Below are positions 1 through 6,088 of a stretch of DNA of 17,259 nucleotides, piece after piece (the stretch's first letter is position 1; the number at the start of each line of letters is the position of its first letter). The stretch is from an uncultured bacterium. GTDB lineage: Bacteria; Planctomycetota; Phycisphaerae; Sedimentisphaerales; Anaerobacaceae. The stretch lies in contig CAJVYK010000020.1 in NCBI GenBank assembly GCA_913009865.1, positions 1 to 17,259 on the forward strand, given 5' to 3'. Both the position numbers and the translations under genes were made by a program. Under the pieces are notes generated by a model. That model saw only the letters and a list, made by a program, of their open reading frames with translations, did no database searches and was not told the origin of the DNA.

Positions 1-148
1 GGTGATAGGTGGATAAGGAGTAGATAAAGACTGTAGAAATGTCAGCCGTATGCTCTTCCGATCTATTACTTCTTTCTTTTTTGTTTTTTTAATGATACGG
101 CGACCACCGAGATCTACACTCTTTCCCTACACGACGCTCTTCCGATCT
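1..148 (+). other. Sequencing-adapter contamination at contig end
   Basis: Positions 91-148 match the Illumina P5/TruSeq universal adapter from its AATGATACGG start to its CTCTTCCGATCT end. A second partial copy of the adapter end, GCTCTTCCGATCT, lies at 52-64. The bases before 52 are low-complexity sequence of no recognisable origin. Any reading frame here is spurious: the plus frame through 91-148 gives the familiar adapter translation containing MIRRPPRSTLFPYTTLFRS. The first 148 bases should be treated as non-biological, and the junction near 149 should not be trusted as genomic continuity. Confidence 0.97.
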
Positions 149-153
149 CACGA

Positions 154-212
154 CAACTCTCTCGCACTAATCTACGGCCAAGTCAGCCAACCAAACGCGT
201 GCTGGCGAGGCA
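154..212 (+). repeat. Dispersed ~60-bp repeat, copy 1
   Basis: This 59-base stretch runs from CAACTCTCTCGCACT to GCTGGCGAGGCA. It is nearly identical to 4693-4752 in the same orientation, with a few substitutions and one single-base length difference in the middle. It begins six bases after the adapter. The second copy truncates a phage portal-like gene, so the repeat may mark the end of a mobile or phage-derived segment, or it may be a point of misassembly. Its function is unknown. Confidence 0.85.
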
Positions 213-666
213 TCTCAGACGTGGAAAGCGGAGTGCAAACGAGCAGAAGCCCCCAAAGGCGTCTTGAGGACTGCCGAGCTTCTATTGCTCTGCCGCAATC
301 CATTATTAAAACTGGATGAATTGTAGTCCGAAAACCAATTAAATCAAGAATAATTTAGTCTTTAGTCGTTAGCTTCGCGCAGCGGGAAATACCGTATACT
401 AACAACTGTTCACCGCCCCTTTTTACCTCTTTTTTCTAAAAAGCCCAATTTTACAATCAACGTTTCGGCTCTCACCCACGCCTTTTATATAAATACGGTC
501 GTAATCTGCCAGATAAACTGACACAGGGTGTCAGACTGTCAAATCTGTGTAATCAGCGGCTAAGAGACGAAGTCGATTTACTTTATGTCCGCTCACGCTG
601 CGTAAAGGCAAAGTCAATTTACTTTATGACTAATTAAATTCGTTTTTTGGCCTAAAAACAGCCCTT
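213..666. other. Gene-free stretch
   Basis: No convincing coding region was found on either strand. A perfect short hairpin lies at 518-534 (CTGACAC, three-base loop, GTGTCAG). A 17-18 bp direct repeat (AGTCRATTTACTTTATG) occurs at 571-587 and 612-628. Around 539-553 there is a fragment resembling the 'aatctgtgt' word that recurs in the repeats near 12440 and 16785. The rest is AT-rich sequence in which I see nothing. Confidence 0.6.
571..628 (+). repeat. Short direct repeat pair (17 bp)
   Basis: AGTCRATTTACTTTATG occurs at 571-587 and again at 612-628 with one mismatch, 41 bases apart. It lies between the small hairpin at 518-534 and the 21-bp tandem array. A role as a paired protein-binding site is possible but is only a guess. 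Confidence 0.6.
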
Positions 667-702
667 TTGACAACAGCGAGAGACTGGCGGAGGGCAGTGG
701 AT

Positions 703-891
703 GGCTCGCTCCCTGGAGCGAACGACCTACTCTGTGGAGCGAATGACTCACTCCCTGGAGCGAGAGACTGCCTCCCTGGAGTGGATGACCTACTCCCTGG
801 AGCGAATGACCTACTCCGTGGAGTGAGAGACTGCCTCCGCCGAGTGGACGATTTACTCCGTGGAGTGGATGACCCGCGGGAGCGGGTAAAA
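703..891 (+). repeat. 21-bp tandem repeat array, nine units
   Basis: Nine consecutive 21-base units start at 703, 724, 745, 766, 787, 808, 829, 850 and 871; the last is degenerate. Most units carry a palindromic core of the form CTCCNTGGAG, which in the best copies extends to CGCTCCCTGGAGCG, so each can fold as a small hairpin. Because 21 is divisible by three, frames stay open on both strands. A plus frame from a TTG at 667 to 924 would encode a heptad series such as NDLLRGV and RDCLPGA, overlapping the likely Shine-Dalgarno of the gene at 927. No signal decides whether this is translated, a structured leader or a binding-site array. Confidence 0.85.
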
Positions 892-926
892 ACATATTGT
901 AACTTTTTTATTGAAAGGATTTGAAA

Positions 927-1601
927 ATGCCAGATTACATTCCGGGAAGTGACACAGGATTTCAGGCGTGGGTGGCTAACTTTGTTACCTATGCCAACAC
1001 CCACCTCGCAGAGTTGGGTATAGGCCTCCCCGATATAATACCTATATCGACTGCCCAGACGGATTTTGATACGAAAATGTCAGATAATGTTACCGCCCAG
1101 CAGGCAGCTCAATCGGCACGGCAGGCAAAGGATGCCAGTCGCGATACACTCGAATCGCTAATCAGGACGTTGGTGCGGCAGCTTCAGGCGTCGGGCGATG
1201 TCGATGATGCCGAGCGCGCAGCACTTGGAATTACCGTACCTGATACAATCAAGACCACCGCTACCGGCGGTATCTCTACAAGGCCGATAGGAGCGGTCGA
1301 TACCAGCCAACGGTTGCGTCATGAGATTCGCTTTGTCGATGAGGCGACCCCGACAAGTCGGGCCAAACCTCAGGGGGTGATGGGCTGTGAGATTTGGGTA
1401 AAGGTCGCCGCACAGGGAGAAGCGCCGCCAGCCGACCCCGATGAGCTTAGCTTTGTAACGTTGGATACGGCAAGCCCCTATACTGTAGAATACGATGGCG
1501 CAGATGGCGGAAAGACCGCTCATTATATGCTCCGATGGGTCAAGACCGGCAGCAATAAAGGCCCATGGTCGGAAACCATCAGCGCAACGATAACGGCGTA
1601 A
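927..1601 (+). CDS. Hypothetical protein with fibronectin-III-like C-terminus
   Basis: A 224-residue protein of unknown function. The ATG at 927 is preferred over an in-frame TTG at 921 because AAAGGA at 914-919 is well spaced from it. Residues 1-60 contain FQAWVANFVTYANTHLAELG. Residues ~48-90 are an alanine- and glutamine-rich probable helix or coiled coil (TAQQAAQSARQAKDASR), and ~90-105 hold AERAALGITVPD. The C-terminal ~90 residues (EIRFVDE, VMGCEIWVKV, HYMLRWV, GPWSETISATI) resemble the beta-strand pattern of a fibronectin type III fold. No signal peptide or membrane segment is visible. I have the impression that similar proteins occur in other environmental bacteria, but could not check. 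It lies directly downstream of the 21-bp repeat array and converges on the gene ending at 1746, with a hairpin terminator between them. Confidence 0.85.
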   Translation: MPDYIPGSDTGFQAWVANFVTYANTHLAELGIGLPDIIPISTAQTDFDTKMSDNVTAQQAAQSARQAKDASRDTLESLIRTLVRQLQASGDVDDAERAALGITVPDTIKTTATGGISTRPIGAVDTSQRLRHEIRFVDEATPTSRAKPQGVMGCEIWVKVAAQGEAPPADPDELSFVTLDTASPYTVEYDGADGGKTAHYMLRWVKTGSNKGPWSETISATITA

Positions 1602-1689
1602 ATATTTGCGGGGGCGAATTCGGCAAGTCGAGTAATACAGAAATGGTTGTTTTATAACTGAACAGTTGTTAGTGATTAGTGAATAGAAA

Positions 1690-1726
1690 GGGCAGGTCTG
1701 GGCTGTGATTTAACCCAGCCCTGCCC
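1690..1726. terminator. Bidirectional hairpin terminator
   Basis: GGGCAGGTCTGGG (1690-1702) pairs with CCCAGCCCTGCCC (1714-1726) with one mismatch and an 11-base loop. It sits between two convergent stop codons (1601 and 1746). On the minus strand it is followed by TTTCTATTC, and on the plus strand by GAGTTTGCTTT. Neither is a strong U-tract, so termination strength is uncertain. Confidence 0.7.
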
Positions 1727-1745
1727 GAGTTTGCTTTGGATTGGC

Positions 1746-3545
1746 TTAAAGACACGCCCGCATATAGTAGTACGTCCATTCGCCTGTTACATTGCAAGCT
1801 TCGGGAATATAAATATCTTCTATACAGGGTGATTCTACATACCTAATCAGAACAGAGCTACTGCAACTGCCGCTATCAGCGGTTTCACAACCCCACCGTT
1901 CATAGTACTCCTGGTAGTTACCTCCACATCCAAGGACATCGCTACAAAATATTACATTGTATTCCTGAAGGAGGTTTGTGCAGGAATAGCCTGCAGCACC
2001 GATTATACTGCTAAGCTGGGTATCGCTAATATCATAAAAGCTGCCTGCAATAGGTTGATTGGAAATCAAAAGAGCTATCCCTTCAGTCCAGTCCATACCG
2101 AAGAAGTCAGTATCGGTGCGATAGTAGAATTTGTTCTTTGTCAAATCTATAATTCTTACATAGTCGTTATTGATATCACCAAGCACAACGAAATGTTTCT
2201 TGCCGGGAAGATACAAGATTACCTCGCAGCCGCTCAAACTCTTAAGTGTCTGGATATCGGTTTTGACGGCACGAGAGTAAAGACCAAGGCCCTGTGCAAA
2301 TTGCTTCATTGCTAAAAGGCTTGTGTCGTTGTTCGGTTCGGTTACCAGTTCGGCAAGCTGAGAATCGGTAACATCTTTACCTAACTGGCCGGTGACATAT
2401 TTTAACGCTGCCGTTGCACAGTTCTGGGCTTGCGTGCCTTCAGAGACTGCAAACGCTAACCTGTCAGCCAGGAGCAGGTCTGTATCAACTGTATCCGAAT
2501 AGCGATACATTACGGGTTTATTAGTAATGTCGGAAAAGTGTTCTATCAATGCATCAGCTTCATAGCTGATATCGAAGCTGCCGATTTCGGGAATATTTCC
2601 GTTGATAGAAGTGATATCCCACAAATCACGAGCTAATAATCTATTTGTTCCGGCTTCATAACGCTCTATCAAAATGGCAGCAGGAACCCAATTCTCCGAT
2701 ATCAATCGATAATTGTCATAATATTTGTACGTCATCGAATTATCGGGATATCTTGTTGAATAAGATATTACGGCGTAACCTTTCCCCGGGTCCATTACAA
2801 AGAGCATTTGCGAGCCATCTGAATTGTTAAGCGTCAGATGTATCTGTGTTTGGCCATCAATATATTTCTCGACTGCTGAGGACTCAGCGGTGGAAAGGTT
2901 ATCATACGTGTAAAAGCCATATCCCCATGGTATGATACCAGCCGTCAATGGACCATTGACTACGTGCGGCGTGTTACCTGTTGAATCAACAATCGCATGA
3001 TTACCGGTTGCGGAGTAAGTGGTGTATTTTTCACCGTCCCATGCGAATATACGCTTGGCGTTCCAGTTCAGGTCGAACTGATTAGTCATAAAATTGCCTG
3101 CCAAATTTGTACCTGGCTTTAGTGAATCTGTGCGTGAGTCTGCATTGATTTCCCAGTAAAATCTATCTCCATCAAATCTTACGACTACAGTCGAGGCCAT
3201 TGTGTATTCATTAGATAACTTATAACGAACATTGAATGGTATGGCATCAAGTTTCATCTTCTGGATATTTTCGGTTAATCCTCGTTTGCTTGAATTGCTT
3301 TGATATTCTTGAAGTTTTTCATTGATTCGATTGTTGATTTCATTTGGGTCTGTTGTTTTTGGCGCTCTGTACTCTTGATGTGTTGCCTCAATAGTGCCAG
3401 CGGGTATCCAGGTTTTTCTTGGTTGACTCGTTAGCGTCTGAAAGAGTTGCAAAATTTCAGTTCTGTCTAATTCCCTGTCCGCAGAAACAGTGCTGCAGGC
3501 AAGTAACAAGAAAACAACTGCCAATAAAAGATTCTTGGTTTTCAT
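1746..3545 (-). CDS. Exported C39-like cysteine peptidase-domain protein with Cys-rich tail
   Basis: 599 residues. Residues 1-22 form an export signal (MKTKNLLLAVVFLLLACSTV); it could be cut by signal peptidase I after VSA or, less likely, be lipidated at Cys17 (LLAC). Residues ~25-355 are a large beta-rich region I cannot assign. Residues ~370-495 match a C39-type papain-like peptidase domain: Cys376 in QNCATAALKYV, His451 in KKHFVVLGD and Asp467 in RIIDLTK are in catalytic order. In the wider C39 family these domains remove leader peptides, usually fused to ABC transporters; here no transporter is fused or adjacent, so the substrate is unknown. The last 80 residues hold eight cysteines (522, 534, 540, 553, 561, 574, 584, 598), suggesting disulphides outside the cytoplasm. 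The ATG is fixed by a strong AGGAGG. Confidence 0.85.
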   Translation of the reverse strand: MKTKNLLLAVVFLLLACSTVSADRELDRTEILQLFQTLTSQPRKTWIPAGTIEATHQEYRAPKTTDPNEINNRINEKLQEYQSNSSKRGLTENIQKMKLDAIPFNVRYKLSNEYTMASTVVVRFDGDRFYWEINADSRTDSLKPGTNLAGNFMTNQFDLNWNAKRIFAWDGEKYTTYSATGNHAIVDSTGNTPHVVNGPLTAGIIPWGYGFYTYDNLSTAESSAVEKYIDGQTQIHLTLNNSDGSQMLFVMDPGKGYAVISYSTRYPDNSMTYKYYDNYRLISENWVPAAILIERYEAGTNRLLARDLWDITSINGNIPEIGSFDISYEADALIEHFSDITNKPVMYRYSDTVDTDLLLADRLAFAVSEGTQAQNCATAALKYVTGQLGKDVTDSQLAELVTEPNNDTSLLAMKQFAQGLGLYSRAVKTDIQTLKSLSGCEVILYLPGKKHFVVLGDINNDYVRIIDLTKNKFYYRTDTDFFGMDWTEGIALLISNQPIAGSFYDISDTQLSSIIGAAGYSCTNLLQEYNVIFCSDVLGCGGNYQEYYERWGCETADSGSCSSSVLIRYVESPCIEDIYIPEACNVTGEWTYYYMRACL

Positions 3546-3554
3546 AATTCAGTT

Positions 3555-3560
3555 CCTCCT
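3555..3560 (-). promoter_or_regulatory. Strong ribosome binding site for the C39-like gene
   Basis: CCTCCT on the plus strand reads AGGAGG on the minus strand, nine bases before the ATG at 3545. It is the clearest Shine-Dalgarno in the window; several other genes here, such as dxs and miaA, show none. It fixes the start and suggests efficient translation. Confidence 0.85.
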
Positions 3561-3591
3561 TTACATAAAATATGGTTGACAAAAAAAACCG

Positions 3592-3637
3592 CTACAGAAA
3601 AGTGTTCTAAGGCAGAAATATCGAATACTTTCTGTAG
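3592..3637 (-). promoter_or_regulatory. Inverted repeat upstream of the C39-like gene
   Basis: CTACAGAAAAGT (3592-3603) and ACTTTCTGTAG (3627-3637) are inverted copies with one bulged base and a 23-base spacer. They lie 47-92 bases upstream of the start codon. A TATACT hexamer on the minus strand (plus 3636-3641) overlaps the outer arm, so the repeat could be an operator over a promoter or a leader hairpin. No matching -35 was found. Confidence 0.5.
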
Positions 3638-3716
3638 TATATAGCGACAAAAATGGAGGAAATGTTGATTGTTATTTTTAGAAATATGAAGATAAATACA
3701 TTAAAAGGCAACGAAA

Positions 3717-3734
3717 GGGGCAAAAATTTGCGCC
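3717..3734 (-). terminator. Possible weak terminator after dockerin gene
   Basis: On the minus strand GGCGCAAA and TTTGCCCC can pair at seven of eight positions across a two-base centre, just after the stop at 3742, followed by TTTCGTTGCCTTTTAA. The stem is short and the U-tract interrupted, so this is only a candidate. Confidence 0.35.
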
Positions 3735-3741
3735 GCTGGTG

Positions 3742-4407
3742 TTATTGGGTCTTTTCAAGCCAATAATCGGCAAACAGCATTAAGTCATTAGCGTCAACAT
3801 TGCCGTCAGTGTCGAGGTCGGTTCCTTCGCACCAGTCTGGATTGCCACAGTCCGTTACCTGCCAGTGTGAGGCGAGCACTGCAAAGTCGATAAAGTTAAC
3901 TTTGGTATCTCCATTGAAATCGCGTGTGCGGACGTGAGTAAACTCGATATTATAGATGGGGTCATCCCAACTTACGCTATAATCGTAGAATCCCACATTG
4001 CAGTCACCTATGTTTGTGGCATTATAATCAATAATAAACCAGTCGCCCACTACTGCATCGCTATCTCCATAGAAGTCAAAACCGCTCATAACATCATCCT
4101 GCAAATCTTTTACACGGGCCCCATCACCTGCAGCTTCGAAACGAGAGCCTTCCCAGTCTAGGGTGGTATCATTGTAATCTCTGCCTGACAAAACCCCATA
4201 ATCTCTGTATGGATCTTTGATAAACAGACCTCCATTCCAGAGTCCATTAGCATCTGAACTGACAATAATCGTAAGCTTCGTTCCAACCATTATGTCTTGA
4301 TATTCAAGGGGAGTGTTACCATCAGCTAAGTACACTCTTGTCGAAACTTCTCCCACAGCCACCGAAGCCATGCAGAGAAACAGCAGTAATAACATTATCC
4401 TTTTCAT
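3742..4407 (-). CDS. Secreted dockerin-containing protein
   Basis: 221 residues from the ATG at 4407. The open frame continues upstream to 4557, but that extension would overlap the promoter, and the signal peptide starts at this ATG (MKRIMLLLLFLCMASVAVG, cleaved near residue 19). Residues ~20-158 are a beta-rich domain of unknown function containing VGTKLTIIVSS, GGLFIKD and NVGFYDYSVSWDDP. Residues 163-220 form a dockerin-like pair of calcium-binding loops: loop 1 uses D163, N165, D167, N171 and D174; loop 2 uses D197, D199, D201, D205 and D208. They end in ADYWLEKTQ, the style seen in Phycisphaerae. In clostridia dockerins bind cohesins to build cellulosomes; in planctomycetes the partner is generally unknown, and no cohesin is visible here. 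No Shine-Dalgarno is obvious. Confidence 0.88.
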   Translation of the reverse strand: MKRIMLLLLFLCMASVAVGEVSTRVYLADGNTPLEYQDIMVGTKLTIIVSSDANGLWNGGLFIKDPYRDYGVLSGRDYNDTTLDWEGSRFEAAGDGARVKDLQDDVMSGFDFYGDSDAVVGDWFIIDYNATNIGDCNVGFYDYSVSWDDPIYNIEFTHVRTRDFNGDTKVNFIDFAVLASHWQVTDCGNPDWCEGTDLDTDGNVDANDLMLFADYWLEKTQ

Positions 4408-4528
4408 AACTGTTGTTATCTCAAAAATATTGCAGCGCCGGTAGCGGATAAAATTGGAATGCGCAGAGAAAAACATAGGCCCATTGACTGTCATTTCATC
4501 ATCCTCGCTATAAAATACAGACAAGAGA

Positions 4529-4557
4529 ACTATATACAATTCAATCACATAAGTCAA
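4529..4557 (-). promoter_or_regulatory. Sigma-70-type promoter for dockerin gene
   Basis: On the minus strand TTGACT (plus 4552-4557) and TATAGT (plus 4529-4534) are separated by exactly 17 bases, close to the housekeeping consensus. Transcription would start near 4522 and leave a leader of about 115 bases before the ATG at 4407. The position also argues against translation starting at 4557. Confidence 0.75.
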
Positions 4558-4692
4558 GAGAAATGTGGTCTGAGATTATGGTCTGAAACTCTTTTATATT
4601 TTTAGATTATTGCTCAGTCAATATTGAAAAAGCCGCCGACCAGCCGCAGTTGGAGTATCCACAACAATAAGAACATAAGAACCGGTTAACGG

Positions 4693-4752
4693 CAACTCTC
4701 TCGCACTCACCTACGGCCAAGAGAGCGCACCCAAACGCGTGCTGGCGAGGCA
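4693..4752 (+). repeat. Dispersed ~60-bp repeat, copy 2
   Basis: Near-identical to 154-212. Here CTCTCT and AGAGAG within the repeat could pair as a six-base stem, which copy 1 lacks. On the minus strand the repeat supplies the last 14 residues (ASPARVWVRSLGRR) and the stop codon of the portal fragment, so homology to portal proteins ends where the repeat begins. Confidence 0.85.
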
Positions 4753-5210
4753 CCGATAGCGCCGTTAGCCGCAAACACTGCCTTCAGTATCGATTCGATT
4801 TCTGCACGTTTTTGGCTATCCGGCGATTTGGAAACAAAACTTATTGGCTTTCCGAACAAAAAATCCACCGCGGCGTTTATTCGCCACGCAATATCGTTTT
4901 CAATTACCACTTCTTTTCGCTGCACATCTTTGACTGCCGTTGCGCCAAAAATTCCCGCATTTGCCGAGTGCACCAATCCTGTTATTCTCGCCGGCAGCCC
5001 ATATTCCTGCGCCTGCAGATAGCAGCGTCCTGCTTCAGTTATTTTTCTATCCAAAGCGCCTGTTCTGTGAGTGTCATACATTCTGTTTGTGTAATATTCC
5101 CACAGCTTCACGAAATGCGTTTGAATATCTATTGACCGTTCCTCGACGAGCCACTCAATGTAATCGGCCTGCAACTGGTCATCTTTAAATATATGGAGGT
5201 CAAATCCCAT
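4707..5210 (-). CDS. Phage portal-like protein, N-terminal fragment (probable remnant)
   Basis: 167 residues from an ATG at 5210 that has AGAGGGGA upstream; the frame is open to 5330 but the extra 40 residues look unrelated. Residues 1-153 resemble the N-terminal part of SPP1-type portal proteins, notably VIENDIAWRINAAVDFLFGK and PISFVSKS at ~102-128. A portal forms the ring through which phage DNA is packaged and is normally about 400-500 residues long, so two thirds or more is missing. The reading frame ends inside the repeat at 4693-4752, which adds ASPARVWVRSLGRR. No other phage gene is nearby. It is therefore probably a prophage relic, or the product of a rearrangement or assembly join at the repeat. 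The portal assignment rests on motif resemblance only. Confidence 0.6.
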   Translation of the reverse strand: MGFDLHIFKDDQLQADYIEWLVEERSIDIQTHFVKLWEYYTNRMYDTHRTGALDRKITEAGRCYLQAQEYGLPARITGLVHSANAGIFGATAVKDVQRKEVVIENDIAWRINAAVDFLFGKPISFVSKSPDSQKRAEIESILKAVFAANGAIGASPARVWVRSLGRR

Positions 5211-5511
5211 ACGGCGTTCCCCTCTTTTGCAGATTCTTTTCCAGGTCTTTTCTATTTCCAGTGCCAGGTGATGTTTTTTTCGACTGCTATAGTTAGCCGA
5301 ACTTGCGCGTTTGATGTGAAAAAAAAGCATGGCTCGGCTAACAGTTTTTGTGCTAACCTATTACAGCAAAAGCAGTAAAAAAAACTTTATTTTTTCTGAT
5401 TTCCACCCCTGACTACCTGCAGTTTTGATTGACAACTCCGGTGTCTTTGCCGGATGTCTGTTGCTCAGCATCGTCCCAGGCGGGAATTTTAACCATTATC
5501 TAAAAAACTTC
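5211..5511. other. Gene-free stretch upstream of portal fragment
   Basis: No gene is supported here. The open frame above 5210 on the minus strand is low in recognisable content. A small perfect hairpin, TCCGG/CCGGA with an eight-base loop, lies at 5437-5454. A TTGACA at 5429-5434 has no matching -10 at a proper distance. The segment ends at the promoter of the RNA-binding protein gene. Confidence 0.5.
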
Positions 5512-5540
5512 TGGACACAGACGGCGGTTATGCTTATACT
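5512..5540 (+). promoter_or_regulatory. Sigma-70-type promoter for RRM gene
   Basis: TGGACA at 5512-5517 and TATACT at 5535-5540 are separated by 17 bases. Transcription would start near 5547 and give a leader of about 100 bases before the ATG at 5650. Confidence 0.7.
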
Positions 5541-5567
5541 AATCCCAATAAATAATAGACAGGAATT

Positions 5568-5617
5568 CGTATCTCGGGAATCGCCAAGCGTATCTCGAAC
5601 GAGATGCGAGATATGAG
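5568..5617 (+). promoter_or_regulatory. Structured 5' leader with alternative hairpins
   Basis: CGTATCTCG occurs twice (5568-5576 and 5589-5597), and two complementary arms follow: CGAGATGCG (5600-5608) and CGAGATATG (5607-5615). The inner pair forms a tight hairpin (TCTCG AA CGAGA core); the outer pair can form a nine-base stem with one G-U pair. The arms overlap at 5607-5608, so the two stems compete at the edge. The element sits between the promoter and the Shine-Dalgarno AAAGGA at 5636-5641. Confidence 0.55.
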
Positions 5618-5649
5618 AAAAGGGATACGCCAATTAAAGGAAAAGTAGA

Positions 5650-6003
5650 ATGAATATTTATGTAGGCAATTTGTCGCATGAGGCAACCGAAGATGATTTG
5701 CGTCAGGCTTTTGAAGCTTTTGGCCAGGTCGAGTCCGCCAATATCATAAAGGACAGGTTCTCTGGCGAATCAAGAGGGTTCGGATTTGTTGATATGCCCT
5801 CTAAGGACGAGGCCCAGACCGCAATCACTGAGATGAATGGCAAGGATTTGAAGGGGCGCTCCATTAGCGTCAATGAGGCTCGTCCTCGCACTGAAAACCG
5901 CCGAGGCGGCGGTGGTGGTGGTGGTGGTGGAAGACGAGGTGGTTTTGGTGGCGGCGGCGGTGGCGGCGGTGGCGGCGGTGGCGGCGGAAGAAGACGCTAC
6001 TAA
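5650..6003 (+). CDS. Glycine-rich RRM RNA-binding protein
   Basis: 117 residues with a single RNA recognition motif at 1-~76: RNP2 is IYVGNL (3-8) and RNP1 is RGFGFVDM (42-49), both carrying the aromatic residues that stack on RNA. The tail from ~84 is arginine- and glycine-rich (runs of 9 and 14 glycines broken by RRGGF, ending RRRY). Proteins of this plan are common in cyanobacteria and planctomycetes and resemble plant glycine-rich RNA-binding proteins; cyanobacterial members are often cold-induced. The start at 5650 is supported by AAAGGA eight bases upstream and by RNP2 lying at the N-terminus. It is transcribed alone from the promoter at 5512-5540 and ends at a strong hairpin. The glycine runs come from GGT/GGC codon repeats, which are prone to length change. 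Confidence 0.95.
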   Translation: MNIYVGNLSHEATEDDLRQAFEAFGQVESANIIKDRFSGESRGFGFVDMPSKDEAQTAITEMNGKDLKGRSISVNEARPRTENRRGGGGGGGGGRRGGFGGGGGGGGGGGGGGRRRY

Positions 6004-6036
6004 TAAACGACACTCAGACACAATAAAGTAATGGTA

Positions 6037-6075
6037 AAGACAAGCCGAACCGCGTGCTGTGATTCGGCTTGTCTT
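6037..6075. terminator. Strong bidirectional terminator
   Basis: AAGACAAGCCGAA (6037-6049) pairs perfectly with TTCGGCTTGTCTT (6063-6075) across a 13-base loop. It lies between the convergent stops of the RRM gene (6003) and the beta-CASP nuclease gene (6089). T-rich sequence follows on both strands, better on the minus strand (TTACCATTACTTTATTG). Confidence 0.85.
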
Positions 6076-6088
6076 CTTTGCTGTCCAG

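Noticed and set aside
50..319. 89-residue plus-strand open frame
   Set aside because: Its first third is the translated Illumina adapter and the rest is repeat sequence without coding features.
703..891. CRISPR array
   Set aside because: Units are contiguous with no unique spacers and no cas genes are nearby.
614..1004. Minus-strand open frames over the 21-bp array (Ser/Gly/Leu-rich repeats)
   Set aside because: A 21-base repeat without stop codons keeps any frame open. They have no ribosome site and overlap the real gene at 927.
4408..4557. 50-residue N-terminal extension of the dockerin protein
   Set aside because: It overlaps the -35/-10 promoter and would place the signal peptide internally.
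4693..4752. Integron attC site
   Set aside because: The conserved RYYYAAC and GTTRRRY core boxes were not found in proper arrangement, and no integrase is present.
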